64,000 bases of DNA from Orientallactaga sibirica (GCA_036365145.1 JAEOAD010000982.1:7590001-7654000); one strand, 5' to 3'; positions 1 through 12,836 are shown, counted from the first letter of the stretch. Translations and numbers: made by a program. The notes: generated by a model from the letters alone, not told the origin.

Positions 1-157
1 GCCAGCTACTACAGTCCAACTCCAGATGCATGCACCCGCTTGCGTGCATGTGCGACCTTGCACTCTTGCATCAGTGTATGTGGGACCTGGAGAGTCAAAC
101 ATGAGTCCTTAGGTTTCATGGGTAAGCACCTTAACCGTTAAGTCATCTCCCCAGCCC
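1..157 (-). repeat. tRNA-derived SINE (tSINE), truncated by the window edge
   Basis: The reverse complement reads as the head and body of the tSINE seen over 20 times here, ending with the inverted head ...agtcatctccccagccc. Its poly-A tail side is cut off by the window start. Confidence 0.85.
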
Positions 158-954
158 TCTTCTGTCAAATGGGGCCAGATGATAATGTAACTTCTTATTT
201 CCAGTGGAAACAATAAAAACTTTATGGGTAAGAGTTTCCTCATATTTACCTACTGTAATTGAACTAAGGAGCAGTTAAGAAGAGTACATTTCAACATAGT
301 GGCCTTTATTTCTATCTCGTGTCAAATATATGACAAAGATATAGTAAACAAAGAACCATTTATATGTGTGGTTTTCACGGTTGCTTGATGGGTCCATCTT
401 GTTTGTACCATTGTTTATTCTCTTCTCAACGGTGTATTATTTAATATCTTATTGCATTATTGGAAACAGAGCATCAAAGCACATTAATATAGAGGGAAAT
501 GTTTACTGTTGCTCTGCTGCAGAAAGAGGAGTTTTGAGTTAATTAGCATTTGTCATTCATAGCATTTGGGATTGATTCAGTGTTGCAGAGTGTTATCGAC
601 ATTCAGTTTTCCTGGTAAGGTGTTTTTATATAAATGGAAGAACGTTCACTTGTAGTTATCTTTGTATGGATACAACTTAATGTGAGACTTGCACTTGAAA
701 AATCAAGTATAAGTGTTCTTTGCGTGAAATAGTAAGGTGATGTTTTTGTGAAATGAGTTGACTGGTGAGTCTCTTCAGATGTATTTGCCTTTAGAGTGAC
801 AACTGTTTATACCCTAAGTAGAGTGATAACCTGTTTTGAAACACCCTTCAGTGCTGCCATTTTGTGTGGAAGGCAACAGATGCTTTAGATTGTTGGAAGT
901 GAAGGTCAAGGAAACATTTGAAAGTATCCCTCTTACCATATGCTCTTTTTATTC
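158..954. other. No recognised feature
   Basis: AT-rich unique-looking sequence. No ORF, exon or repeat that I can name. Confidence 0.5.
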
Positions 955-1093
955 TCTTGTTGTTGTTTGAGACAGGGTCTCATGTAGCCCAGACTGGCCT
1001 CTAACTCTGTATGTATGCTGGTTTATTTGGTGTTTGGGATTGAACCCTGAGCTGGAGTTAGGCAAGCACTCTGCCAAGTAAGCCACATTCCCT
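955..1093 (-). repeat. B1 fragment plus ID-like SINE (old, B4-type composite)
   Basis: The antisense B1 piece gagacagggtctcatgtagcc is followed by an antisense ID-like head with gattgaaccctgagctgg and aggcaagcactctgcc. Diverged. Confidence 0.6.
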
Positions 1094-2640
1094 TCTTTTC
1101 ATTCATTCAGTACAGGCAGCTATCTCCTGAGATAAGGTAATTATATATTATCCAAAGGGGTCAGGCTCAGAGTCACAGAATTCTTGTTAGCTACCCTCAG
1201 AGGAATCTCCCTGCTACAGTTTCAGAGGAGGGAAGTGCAACATCTGTTGGTTCACTGATAGTCCTAGGCATAATTTATATTTCTTATAGATACATTGATT
1301 ATACTCCATCTAAACTAATATAAGCTAGAAACATTAGAAATATAATATTTCCTCAGTATTCTCCTGGATATGCCCACCTTCATCGTCATCTCCATTTATG
1401 CCATCTGTTTCTCCTAGTAATGTGGGGAAAGTTCTATTTGCCAATTTCTGGCCCTGTTCCAGGACTGTTTGCCTGCTGCTCTTTTTCTTCCATGGTGTTG
1501 GTATCTTTGTCAGAATTGCAAGCCAATCTCTGTCCCTCAATCTGGGTTACTAATAAATCATTACATTCTAAAAGAAGCACTGAGACCTCCAGGATGCTGG
1601 CATGATGAAGGATTGTTTTTTAATGTATTGTTGGTCCTTGGATCAGGGTCACACTACCCCAAAGAACAGTGGAATAGCTGCCTGAAGCTACAGCTACCTG
1701 TGAACTTGCCCCATTGTGTTTCTGAGTTATGTAGCCCCTGGGGACATCTACCCAGGATGGGAATTTTCGTTCTTTTAGAGACATCCTCCACCCAAAGCTT
1801 CTTCTACACTAGAACAAGGCTGTCCCTTCACTCAGAGAGTTTCCTTTCCACCCAAACCATTTGCAAAGTCTACTTGCCTTATTAGTTTTCATTTTGTAAA
1901 ATATTGTTCATACCTTGGGTTTTAGCCAGCCTGAGGAAGGTGTATATATCCCAAGTCTCATGATGTCACAGTTTGGGGAACTCTGCAACTGTGGGAGGTT
2001 ACAGCTAATCCTAGCAATTGGTGAGTTTGCTGTTCTCTGAGAAAGTTCTCTGCTCTGTGCCATGTCTTACATAAGTTGATAGGACTTCTTTTGCGACTTG
2101 CCCTTTCCCTTCAGTGATGTAAGAACCCCAAACATTGGCAGCCACTATGTTTTGTTACTGGAGTGCTGGTGCTGACCCTGCTTCCTGTTTAGCTTCTCTT
2201 GGAGGGGAGGGTTGGTGAAGGTGAAGCTACCATCAGGGCAAGGAGGGATCTATAGGCTGAAAGACAGGCCGCTGTTTAGGCCTTAGTGCCCATCAGGCAA
2301 GTTTACATCATCGCATTTGCCTTTCTTTTCCATAACTTGCTCAAGTAAATTCCTACTTCCAGGCTGGGAAACTGGTTTCTTGTCTCTGAAACTAGAAGTT
2401 TTTGTGGCTCCACATTGGGCCTTTGTTACTGAATTAGAATGGAGTGGGGAAGATGATGTTGACCCGAACAAGTAACAGCATTCCCTCCCCTTTGCCTAAC
2501 CCATGATCTTGATTTAAGAGCTCTGTTTAGCCTTCAATCTCTTCTGTTTTCCTTCACTAGAAAAAACAGACACAATTGAATAAATTATACTCAACACATA
2601 ACTGTGTTCTATACAGTAAAATGTTGCTTCATTTTCTTTT
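1094..2640. other. No recognised gene; unique-looking sequence
   Basis: Two overlapping ORFs near 1420-1885 are open by chance (no codon bias, no recognisable domain, no splice context). No repeat family recognised. Confidence 0.45.
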
Positions 2641-2642
2641 CT

Positions 2643-2798
2643 GTTTTTTTTTTTTTTTTTTTGAGGTGGGATCTCTCTCAAGCCAAGGCTGACCTGAATT
2701 CACTATGTAGTCTAAAGGTGGCCTTAAACTCATAGCAGTCCTCCTCCCTCTGCCTCCTCAGTGCTGAGATTAAAGGTGTACATCACCATGCTCAGCTT
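2643..2798 (-). repeat. B1 SINE, antisense
   Basis: A poly-T run is followed by the inverted B1 body (gaggtgggatctctctc ... ggattaaagg-type motif), diverged. Confidence 0.85.
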
Positions 2799-2879
2799 GT
2801 TTCATTTTCTCTATCATACTCTATCTGAAAATAGATATATTTTCTATATCATACTCAGAGAGTTGGTATGTTTTCTTCT

Positions 2880-3370
2880 GGAATTTTTATATGCATTCAT
2901 CCATGTTACTATGTAAACAAACATACATGGCTTTGATTGTTAACATGTTCTTATTTTTATATAATGTTATATTATGAACTTGCTTTTTTTACTTGACCTA
3001 TAAGACCTGGCAATCTAAATGTCAACACATCTAAAATCATTTTTAGGCATTGTATAATATCCCATAAGGTTACCACACCATCATTTAGCTATTCATCTAC
3101 TGGTGTATATTTAGAATTTCCCCCTCAACTTATACAAGACTGCAGTGGTGGTGTTTTGTTGATATTTTTGTGTATATGTATCAATATTTCTGGAGAGATA
3201 ATCTCTGGAATTAGAATTTCTGTATATATCATAATAATATTTTAAGGTAATATCTTAAAAATAAACTATCCACATTTAAATTTGTAGAATCTCAAAGTTT
3301 ACGTTTCCACCAGGGGTGTATACAAGTGTTTATTTCCCCACATGTTTTCCAGTTTGGGATGTTATTAGTA
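2880..3370 (-). repeat. Ancient L1 (L1M-type) 3' fragment, antisense
   Basis: Read antisense it has the order typical of old mammalian L1 3' ends: an 'attatccataaggttacca'-like stretch, then 'agctattcatctactggtg', then 'gtttccaccaggggtgta' and 'tccccacatgttttcca'. Subfamily not determined. Confidence 0.55.
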
Positions 3371-3904
3371 GGCGTTTTCATTTTTTCATCCTCTGGAAAA
3401 AAACAAATGCCATTGTTGCATGGCCTACTTTTCCACCTGAAAGTGTTCCAAAGGAGCAAACAGAGCCTCCTGTTGTTCATTAATAAACTGGATTACCAGG
3501 AGCCCTTAAGTGTGCTTTACTGTGGTCATCAATCAGATTTTGGAAGAGGTAATATGTTTGAGTTGTGAAATTTCATTGAAAATATTTATCAGAAATCTCT
3601 ATGTAGGAAATCTTCATTTTCACAATTATTTAATGACATAATTTCCATACTCAAATCACAACTGATTTGTTTCTGTTTGATTAGTTAATGGGCTTTTTTT
3701 TTTTGGTTGGTAATCCTACATCTATTCCTTGTTGAACATTGGGACATGTGTTTATAATCTGTTCATCCTAGAACAGAACAACAAGGTTGGTTTTCATTTT
3801 TCATATTCTTTTAATAATGCTTAATGAATTTGTTTTGGCATGATAGGCTTTTTTGAATATGTAGAGTTGTGTTGTGGTTGTATGGTGTCTCCAAATGACC
3901 CTTT

Positions 3905-4062
3905 CTTACTATTTTTCCAGTCTCTGCACCCCATAGGACTGGAGTTACAGATGTGGGTGCCCAGGCCAAGCTGTTTATGTGGGTGCTGGGGAACAGAACT
4001 CAGGCAGTCTCAAGTTCTGTCAGGCAAGCACCCTTATCCATTGAGCCATCTCCTCAGACTTG
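3905..4062 (-). repeat. B4-type SINE (ID head plus B1-like body), antisense, partial
   Basis: It ends with the inverted tRNA-like head aggcaagcacccttatccattgagccatctcctcag, here diverged. The body includes gggtgctggggaacagaactcagg. Confidence 0.7.
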
Positions 4063-5633
4063 GCATGAAAGTCTTTGATTCATAAAGAAGTACTTTTTCT
4101 TTTCCTTTTAAAGAATATCTTGTGATTAATAGAAAGTCACTGTGGTTACTTATTTGTTTTTGGTATTCATGTCCTGAATTCTTCCTGGAGCACTGAGCTT
4201 CTGTTTTAACAGTCTGTTGACGGAAGACAGAAGTAGGTCAGTTGGCTCCAAGATTATCCTATGGATGGTTTCCTCTTGAAAATCTTGCTTGTTTCAAAGT
4301 CATGATGTTTCTATTTTACAAGACAGGATGCCATTAGTATGAAGGGACTGTCATCTTTGAGCTAACAGTTGTATCAAAGAAAAGTGTGAGGGAATATTTT
4401 AAAAGATACAGATCAGTTGTCTGTAGTGTTGTCTGCCTTGGGTAGGCATCCTAGTTCCTTTCCCTAGCATGCATCTTGTCTTTCCCTCTCTCGTGATATT
4501 ACAAATGACCCTCCCCTCCCCTTTACAGCTCAGAGCCAAATTTAATAGTCAACAGAGAGTCATTTATTCAGCCATCTGTAGAGAAAAGAAATCTTTCTTT
4601 GGCTTTGGTGATAAATAAGACATTAATGATGCATTCCTTAATATCAAGGAATTGTAGTTCTATGGAAATTAAAACACATGAGGAGACCACATATTGGTCT
4701 CTACAAGGGTCCACTCCACATCAGATCTGCTCTGATCTCTTTACTGAACAATTCCCCCCCCCATAATGCTAGTGATGTAGCTTTAGCATGCTGCTAGAAT
4801 GTGGGCAAGGTCAGCCCCCAACCTGGCTTATGGATTGTTCTTCTCACTTATAATCCTTAGGAGCAGGTCTTACATTGTGCGTGTATATGTATCTCCACCG
4901 CTAATGTGGTATTTAATTCTTCTGGTGCCAAGAAGATCCATTTTACATTGGTCTAACTTTCCATTCTTTTGTTTCCATTTTCAGATGTGTGTAGATTTTT
5001 ACCCCCTATTTTCCTGAACTTCCTGTCAGGTGAGTAAGGATAGTTCATTGTCACGATGAACCTGCTTTTTTTTGATTCATATTCTTCTGCTGTCTTCATT
5101 TCATATGAGTACTGCATGCTAACCGATTGTGCCACTGGAGTTCCATGCTGTCTTCATTTCAGTCTCTTATCTCCATTACAACTTTACTGTTTCCTGTTGG
5201 CTTGATTTATAACTCCTTACACCCGCTTGGAGCTCTCTTTACTTCAGAAATTTTCATTTTCTTAGGGAAAGACCCTTGTTGACTCATCTTGGTAACCCAA
5301 GGGTTTTTGGATAGACTTTCGAGAAAAGGTGGTGATTTTGGAAGAGACACAGATTTTGAAATTACACAGTACAGTGAAAGTTGAAGAAGAATGATTATTT
5401 ATGTTGGATTATTTGGAAATTCATTTCACTTTTTTCTCCTTTCCGACTTCCTGGGCTTGCTTTCCTAGCTCCAAGGACTCTGGTCATATCTCAAAATGGG
5501 TACTCATGTTTCTCACTTGCCTAAGGTGCTGTGCACATGCAACTTAAAAAGGCACCTCCTAGCTTATTTCTGCTCTTCACTCCTTTCTAGATAGAAATTC
5601 TGAAGCCACTAGTGACTTTCATACTTCTCTATT
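4063..5633. other. No recognised feature
   Basis: AT-rich sequence without an ORF or repeat I can name. A C8 run is at 4753-4762. Confidence 0.45.
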
Positions 5634-5807
5634 CCTTTTTGTTTTGTTTTGTTTTGTTTTGTTTTGTTTTCCGAGGTAGGGTCTCACTCTGGCTCAGGCT
5701 GACCTGGATTTCATTATGTAGTCTCAGGGTGGCCTCGAACTCATGGCGATTCTCCTACCTCTGCCTCCCCAGTGCTGGGATTAAAGGCGTGTGCCACCAT
5801 GCTGGGC
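5634..5807 (-). repeat. B1 SINE, antisense, with (TTTTG)n tail
   Basis: A (TTTTG) run at about 5639-5670 is the inverted A-rich tail. The B1 body is well preserved (ggattaaaggcgtgtgccacc), so this is a fairly young copy. Confidence 0.92.
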
Positions 5808-5810
5808 CTC

Positions 5811-5929
5811 CTTTCCTTTCCCTTTCCTTTCCTTTCCCCTTTCCCCTTTCTTTTTTGCAGTACTGGTCATCAAGCCCCCGGCCTTCCACGTGCTAGGCAA
5901 GTGCACTGACTATACCACCAGCCTTCTTT
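5811..5929 (-). repeat. (CTTTC)n tract and antisense ID-type SINE
   Basis: A pyrimidine tract (5811-5852) forms the inverted tail. It is followed by ID-like aggcaagtgcactgactataccacc. Confidence 0.7.
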
Positions 5930-6318
5930 CTTTCTCTCTTTATAGGATTGCATTGATATAAATCATTAAAATTTTATAAACAATATAAATATTATAATTA
6001 ATATAAATTAGAATTGTCCTGTGATGCTCTATAGGATAAATAACACATGTCATTTTAATAGTAGGTACTGATGAGTTATTGTGACAAGATTTAGAAACCT
6101 GAGTATAGCTACACAGCTAGTAGGCTAAGTCTTTAGAAGCAGGAGTTAACTTGGCATGATGGCAAAAGCAAAGAAGGACCCAGAATATTGTAATGGGTAA
6201 TGGAATTAGCTTTCCTGAGTACTTGCTTTCCTCTCCAATAGGAGAACCTGAAGCATCCAAGCCACTTACTCTGCTCCAAGCCTGCCCCCAGACTCAGTGC
6301 ATATTAAAACCCTGAAAG

Positions 6319-6541
6319 TATTTTTTATAAGAGAGAGCGAGAAAAAGATAGAAAAAATTGGTGCGACAAGGTCTCCAGCCACTGCAGTCAAACTACAGAT
6401 GTGTATGCCACCTTGTGCACATGTGCAACTTTGCACATGTGTCACCTTGTACGTCTGGCTTATTTGGGACTTGTGGAGTCAAACATGGGTCCTTAGGCTT
6501 CACAGGCAAGTGCTTTAACCGCTAAGCCACCTCTCCAGCCC
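6319..6541 (-). repeat. tSINE, antisense, full length
   Basis: It shows gagagagcgag tail side, tccagccactgca core, and inverted A box ctttaaccgctaagccacctctccagccc at the right end. Confidence 0.9.
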
Positions 6542-7059
6542 TGAAGATGCTTTTAATGAGAGTCTCCTCTCTATTTGTCTACTCTGTATGTATTCATAGA
6601 ATTATTTTGTGGCAAAAAGTTTTGAGCCAAATTCAATTAAAAAGTATTTTTGAGTCCCTGGATTGTATGTGTGAAGGTGAGGTGAAAACCATGCCTCCAT
6701 AGGAGAACATATTGGGTTATAGTGCCTTCCTTTTGTTTTAGGCCAAGTAAACCCTTCTCAACAGTGAAGAGAAAGTGTCCTTTAATTTTATTTGGATTGA
6801 AAACATCACTATTTAGCCATACAAATGGCTACTGAATATAAGTAGTGGATGTAAACTTTCAAGTAAAGGAAAGATTATTTGTTTATTACAGTATCTTCAG
6901 TCCTTACCATAGTATCTTGCATATAATAGAATCTCAGCAAATATTTGTAAAATAGATGAATGAGTGCACGAAATTATTCCAAAAATCTCTTCACACTTAA
7001 AATGGAAACATACTATAAACTTGTCTTCTGACTGTGCTTGTAATCATGGCTAATTCTTT
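6542..7059. other. No recognised gene; possible L2/MIR remnant near 6890-6965
   Basis: The stretch catagtatcttgcatataatag followed by gaatgagtg resembles the conserved 3' end of MIR/L2-type repeats. The rest is unassigned. Confidence 0.35.
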
Positions 7060-7245
7060 TTAACTATAAAAGATATTTAATATATTACCTCACTTAATCC
7101 CTCCTGGATCCTATGAAGTAGGCCTTGAAATCACCTCCATTCCTTTAGATGAAGAATTTCAGGTTAAAAGAGGTTAAGTAACAGTCAAAGTTTGCATTAT
7201 AATAGGTGAAGCTTGGATGCAAAGATAGGCAGATGGTTTACCATC
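7060..7245 (-). repeat. MIR SINE, antisense
   Basis: Diverged MIR core in order: cctcacttaatccctcctgga, ctatgaagtaggc, gaagaatttcagg, gaggttaagtaacag, and gcttggatgcaa. Confidence 0.7.
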
Positions 7246-8019
7246 TTTTAACTATGTATTCATGCTTATTTGCAAGTGTTGAACATTGAGGGGAAACCTG
7301 GCAGGATGAGGGCAGAGAGATGAAGTGTGCTTTCACCTTGCCTCCAGTAATTCACATGGGCAATCACTTTGGGGAGAAAGTTTGGAGGTACATGAGGGAG
7401 CTGAAAAACATAACACCACACAAGCTTTTATGGGTACATGTTTAATGTGCATAAGTCCACTCTTGCAGTGTGATCTTGATTCATTTTTTAATAAAGCCTT
7501 TTCTTCATTAGAAAGCTATTAGGGTTTATTAAGAAAATATTTTTACATATACTGACCAAACAAATAATTTTCCTTCTATTTGCTTCTAGAGATGTGAAAG
7601 CTTCATAGTTTGGCATTGACTTTATTTTACTCATTTTCAGTTAGCCTAGTTTCTTTCTTTCATCTGTAGAATATGGACTTTCTTCCTTTTTCTTCCTCCC
7701 TCCCAACCTCCCTCCCTGGCTCTCTATTTTTTCTTTTTTTGCTTATTGGATGTTGTTTTTCTTACAATAGAAATGCTGGTGACTTTATCTTCAAAAAATT
7801 TGTTGATAAACTTCCTTTTGTTCTGTATTTATTTAGATTACCTCAATCTACAAGATTTGAATTTTCTGTGAGCATTCCAGAGAGTTCTGTCAATGACTAG
7901 TACACACACATACACAAGGTAAAACTGCGAGGACTTTTCCTTCTTGGGTATTTGGCGTTGGGGTTTTGCTAGTATTGTGAAAGTGACTTCTTTCTCTTCT
8001 TTGAATTTTTGAGGGATTA
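7246..8019. other. No recognised feature
   Basis: Unique-looking AT-rich sequence with pyrimidine-rich patches near 7680-7740. Confidence 0.4.
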
Positions 8020-8085
8020 AAAGTTTTGTTCCTTAAATATTTGGTAAAATCACCAGTGAAATCTTCTGGGCCTGGAAATTTGGTA
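8020..8085 (-). repeat. Short L1 ORF2 fragment, antisense
   Basis: The stretch attt-ggtaaaatcaccagtgaaatcttctgggcctgg matches the antisense of a well conserved stretch of the L1 reverse transcriptase region. TG-rich sequence follows. Confidence 0.5.
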
Positions 8086-8849
8086 GCCATAGTGTGTTTG
8101 TGTGATATGTGCAAGTGTGTATGCAGATGCACATGCTTTGTATGCACATGTGCACAAGGACCTTGGAAGACTTTCATTTTTAAATTTCATTATTATTTCC
8201 ATATAGATACTCTCCTATATTTTATATATGTGGCATATACATACAGCAGCCATGTGCTTTATTTTATACAATTTCAATAATATCTGCAAGATATTATTAT
8301 TACTATTTACCATATAGTTAAAATTCATTTGCATTTGTCAATATTTAGTATCTGGAAAACTGAGGCCTGGGAAACTGGAACCTCTGAATTTTATATCATG
8401 ATTTTGAGGTCCCCTCTCTGGTTCTTCTCCGGTTGTACCCCTCTCCAAAGGACAAGAAGTCTCTAGCACCAAGCAAACCTGCCAACCTAGAGCATACTTC
8501 GACCAATTCTTCCTTCTAGATCCTACTCTAGGAATCTAGAACCCCAAAAATCTCTAGCCAAATATTCCAAGCCTATTTCCGGAACTTTAGCAGGCTTCTT
8601 CCTTGGGGAAGGCCATACTATACAAGTTTACAGTCCTTTAGTAAAGTTCACAAGGTGCCGATAACCAAAGCAAGGGACAGATGACCAAAGAGAACATGAT
8701 AGATATGTGGCTGTATTGAGTACCTGGGTGTACCTCTTGAAATCTGAGATGGAGTCTTAGTGGTAAAGCAAGGGCAAACAGTGCTTCCATTTAAACTCTT
8801 GACTTTTATCTTACAAATACTAGGAATGGGCCTGGCCATATGCTAGCCA

Positions 8850-9336
8850 CTTTCCTTAAGTGTCTTTATTCTTTCTTGCATCTCAGATCGTATATCTTCT
8901 TCTTGAATATATATTTTAGGATTGATGTCAGTAAGGGTTTGCTTACTGAAAACAACATAATAGTTTTATTTGTTTGAAAAATGTCTTCATTTTACCCTCA
9001 TTCTTGAAAGATATTTTCATTGGGAATAGAATTTTCTCTGAGCACATTGAAAATAATATTCTATTTTCTTCTGATTCCACTGTGGCTTTTGGGAAGATAC
9101 TTGTCCATCTAACTACTGCTCCTTTGAAATTTAATGGTTTTTTTTTTTCTGGCTACTTTCAAGACTTTCTTGAAAATCTTCAGGCAATTTCATTATGATG
9201 TGTCTAGGTATAGGTCTCTTTTTATTTATTATAATCAAGATTCTTTGGGCTTCTTGAATATGTGGGTTGGTGTTTTTAACCAGTTAGGATTCATTTAGTC
9301 ATTATAATTTCAAACATTAACTCTAATTATTATTTT
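8850..9336 (-). repeat. Possible ancient L1-type repeat, antisense
   Basis: The series ttctggctactttcaagac, catt-atgatgtgtctaggtata and gggcttcttgaatatgtgggtt resembles a widespread old mammalian repeat, probably L1M. The assignment rests on pattern memory only. Confidence 0.4.
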
Positions 9337-9471
9337 TGTTTGTTGTTAAGCTAGTGTCTCACTCTAGTTCAAGCTGACCTGGAACTCACTTGGTAGCCCC
9401 AGGCTTGCCTCCAGTTTATGGTAATCCTCTTACCTCATTGGGATTTAAGGGCATGTGCCACCACACCCAGT
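9337..9471 (-). repeat. B1 SINE, antisense, diverged
   Basis: It shows gtgtctcactctagttcaagctgacctgg and gggcatgtgccaccacaccc. Confidence 0.75.
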
Positions 9472-10930
9472 TTGACTCATTTAAATTATATTTCACCTTG
9501 CATTTCTTTTCCACATATCTCTGTACTTATTTCATATTTCATACATAAAACTCAAGTTTGCCTCAGTTACCCATACTTTCAGGTGCATGTGGCATCATTG
9601 CTTATGTTATTTTCCTGGCTTCCTGTTTTGTCTTCAATTTTACCTGGCATGTTTAGAAAAATGTTTCTAATAGCTTAACTGTGGTTTGAAGGTGTATTCA
9701 ACAAAAGGTTGGTCTAAATAACCTAACCTAATCTAGTCCTATAACACTGAAGAATTCTTTTCTGAAAGATTTACTGGATGAAGGTTTCTTAGCACAATTC
9801 AAACAGAAATTTAATTATGATTTTACTTCCAGCTTCATGGCCCATTTTTCTTCTGGCTTCTGTGACAGTTGAACAATTAAATCAATTACTTTTCTTCTTT
9901 TGTTCTTACTTTATACACACTGAGAACCTCTTTAGTAACTACCTTTTTAATTTCTCTTGTGATACACTTATTAACCAACACTCATGACTCAATGTAATTA
10001 TCTTAAAGTCATGGAGTTTTCTAGAAGACTTAAGGAACAACTGTTATTCCTCTTATACTCATGCCAAAAATATTGATCATTGCATACATTATAGCTGCTA
10101 TGGCATAATGAAATTATGGCAGTTAATCATAAATAACAGAAATTCCCTCACTCAGACCTGCCCCATCAAGCTAATTCCCTCTTTTAAGTCTTATTCTTTA
10201 ATTATTCTATACCTAAAGATAAGTTTATCCTTTGTTCCTATTAAAGCCTGTACTGATGATACATTGTGAAAAATATGATAGTGATACTATTTATTGAAAT
10301 TGAAGAGATGTAAAACAATTTCTCAGAGTAGTTTAAATAGAATTATGATAAACAATCATGTAGCTTGTGCACTGTAAAACCCTGTGTAAAACACTGTAAA
10401 ACATTTACAGAAGCATATACAACCCAAAAGGAAGCACTGGACTATGATGAATTTGGGATCATCTTTAATGACTGATTGTCTAGTGTCAAGATCTAAACTT
10501 TACTGTTTAAGTGCCAACAAGTGGCTTTACACGCAATTGGCGCTATCTTACTATACATTCTTAGCACCTTAAAATTTTGCTAAGAAGTGGTTTTTCAAAT
10601 CATCTTTGTTGATGACCTTATACCATTGAGTTAGTCTAGACTGTTCCAGAAGATTAGAAATATCCAAGATGTAAAAGATAAAAATGACCTTTTATGTATA
10701 ATGAGTAAGGGATTAAAAATCTATAAACTTCTAGCTTTGATCAATGAGCCCAGAGGCCTTATGACCCAGCAGACCATCCTCAGTTTATGCAGAAGACAAT
10801 AAGAGCTCCATTATTTTGAGGACCATTAAATGACTTCTATTATAAAATCTATTTTCAGCCTTGAGGAGACTAATCCTAGACGTGACAACTGAAAACAGTT
10901 ATTTCAGTGGTGCCAGTCTTTAGTAAGCTC
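9472..10930. other. No recognised gene or repeat
   Basis: AT-rich; a short local repeat of ctgtaaaac occurs at 10371-10402. Nothing else is recognisable. Confidence 0.4.
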
Positions 10931-11252
10931 TTGACCCACGTGTGTGTGTTTGTACATATGTGTGTGTACATGTCTGTGCATGCATGTGATGGCCAAAGAA
11001 TAACCTTGGGTGTCATTCCTCAGGAACACCATCCACCTTTTTTGAGACCAGGGCTCTCACCAACCTGGAGCTCACCCAGTAGGCTTAGACTGGCTGGCCA
11101 GCGAGCCTCATGAATCCTCTTATCTCTACCTCGTCAGCACTGGGATTACAGGTATGTTCCACCATGCCTTTTTTTTTTTTAACATGGGTTCTGTGGATCA
11201 AACTCATGCTTAAAACAGAAGTACTTTACCCATTGAACTATCTTCTCAGCCC
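10931..11252 (-). repeat. B4-type SINE, antisense, near full length
   Basis: TG-rich tail (10938-10985), body with ctcaggaacaccatccacc and ggctggccagcgagcctc, then B1-like gggattacagg, and an inverted tRNA-like head ending at tcagcccc. Confidence 0.85.
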
Positions 11253-11289
11253 CCATATTCATATACTGCCTTTCTCTTCTTCTCTGTTT

Positions 11290-11424
11290 CTCCCTCTTTT
11301 AGTTTTTTTTCAAGATATCGTCTCCACTCTAGCCCAGGCTGATGTGGAACACACCCTGTAGCCCCAGGCTGGCCCTGAACTCACAGGAATCCCCCTATCT
11401 TAGTCTCCTGATACTAGGACAAAA
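11290..11424 (-). repeat. B1 SINE, antisense (left arm of an inverted pair)
   Basis: The inverted B1 runs from tttttttcaagatatcgtctcc to aggacaaaaggtgaatgct. A B1 in the opposite orientation abuts it, making a hairpin-capable inverted pair. Confidence 0.8.
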
Positions 11425-11568
11425 GGTGAATGCTAGCTGGGCATGGTAGAGCATGCCTTTAATCCCAGCTCTTGGGAGGCAGAAGTAGAAGGATTGCTGT
11501 GAGTTTGAGGCCACCCTGAGACTACATAGTGAATTCCAGGTCAGCCTGAGCTAAGGTGAGACCCTACT

Positions 11569-11612
<44 letters not shown>
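11425..11612 (+). repeat. B1 SINE, sense, ending in a (CA)n microsatellite
   Basis: The body runs from gctgggcatggtagagcatg to gtgagaccctacttg. The A-rich tail has become a (AC)n run at about 11573-11611. Confidence 0.9.
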
Positions 11613-11613
<1 letters not shown>

Positions 11614-11636
11614 AAGTGCTATCACACCCACCTTTT

Positions 11637-11776
11637 TGTAAAAATATTTTATTTATTCATTCATTTATTTGACAGAGAAAGAGGGAGAGAGAAAGCCAAT
11701 GGGCATACAAGTGCTTCCAGCCACTCCAAATGAGCCCCAAACACATGCGCCCCCTTGTGCGTCTGGCTAATGTCAC
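11637..11776 (-). repeat. tSINE, antisense, truncated (head missing)
   Basis: Tail side and core (gacagagaaagagggagag ... cttgtgcgtctggctaatg) are present. The A-box head is absent. Confidence 0.75.
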
Positions 11777-12249
11777 TCCCACCTTTTTAACATGATTGCT
11801 GGGTTAGCCTTCATTCTGACCTTTCTTACTACCCCCATTGAGAGTTGAGTGTAAGACATAGTTATTTTTATCAAAGGCCTAAGTCACAGCACGTAATAAC
11901 CAATCATTGTGTACACTGCTTTAACTTCAGCTGTATCTTATACACCTTTTAAGCTCTCCCCTAAGAGATCAAAAATGGGTTGCAGAAAATTTGCCCAGAG
12001 CATGTTGGGTCTCTTTAGAGTAAGAATTTGAGACTAAGTGGATTCTGAATTCATTTCCAGATTTATTCTTCTTTGATGATAGTCTTCCCAGAGCATTAAA
12101 TATTCTAAGTCAACTCTATCTGTTCCAGGTAGAATAGAGCCTAAGGCATTTGCATAGGACAGAGTTTTTTGTAGTACTTTAGTTTACTAAATAATGGCTT
12201 ACAAAAGATAATGCTTTATGGATGGAAGAGTTCAAAAACTTAAAATAAG
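11777..12249. other. No recognised feature
   Basis: Unique-looking sequence without an ORF. Confidence 0.4.
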
Positions 12250-12612
12250 GCCAGAGCTATATCTCAGTGGATAAAGTGCTTACTGCACAAGTCTGAGTAT
12301 CAAAGTTCGATCCTCAGACCACACATGAAAACCAGAAGCCATGGTAGGCTTTCTGTAATCCCAGCATTCTGATGATGAGATGAGAGACAGAGACAGTAGA
12401 ATTTCCCAGAAGCTCTCAGTGAGTGCAGCAAAAAGAACAACAATGGCAAAATCAGATAGAGAAAAATCTTGCCTCAAATGAGATGGAACAGCAAGGACAA
12501 ACCCAAAGTTGTCTTGTGACCTCCACATATACACCCTGACACATGTGTGTCTATACTCTCACACACAATCATATATGCATGTGCACACATACACACAAAT
12601 AAAACATTTATA
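12250..12612 (+). repeat. B4-type SINE, sense
   Basis: tRNA-like head (ctatatctcagtggataaagtgc), B box-like aaagttcgatcctcag, B1-like body, and a CA-rich 3' end with acatgtgtgtctatac. Confidence 0.8.
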
Positions 12613-12625
12613 AAAAGTTAAGTGG

Positions 12626-12836
12626 GGGCTGGAGGGATTGCTTAGTGGTTAAGGCACTTGCCTGCAAAGCCAAAGGACCCAGGTTTGATTCCCCAGGACC
12701 CACATTAGCCAGATGCAGAAGGGGACGCATGCATCTGGAGTTCGTTTGCAGTGGCTGGAGGCTCTGGTGTGCCCATTCTTTCTCTCTCCCTCTTTCTCTG
12801 TCAAATAAATAAATAAATAAAAATATTAAAAAATAA
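12626..12836 (+). repeat. tSINE, sense, with a clear target-site duplication
   Basis: Full length: A box ttgcttagtggttaaggc, B box aggtttgattcccc, CT-rich run, and (AAAT)n tail. The same 13 bp, aaaaagttaagtg, flank both ends (12613-12625 and about 12836-12848). This indicates a recent insertion. Confidence 0.95.

Noticed and set aside
1469..1885. 138-codon plus-strand ORF
   Set aside because: No recognisable domain, no promoter or splice context, and an overlapping ORF in another frame. Chance ORFs of this size are expected in 64 kb.
5634..5807. Repeated B1/tSINE units as a CRISPR-like or satellite array
   Set aside because: Copies are dispersed, in both orientations and with TSDs; there are no regular spacers.
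12626..12700. tRNA-like A and B boxes as a functional tRNA gene
   Set aside because: The sequence does not fold into a complete tRNA with acceptor stem and anticodon arm. It is the head of a SINE with tail and TSD.
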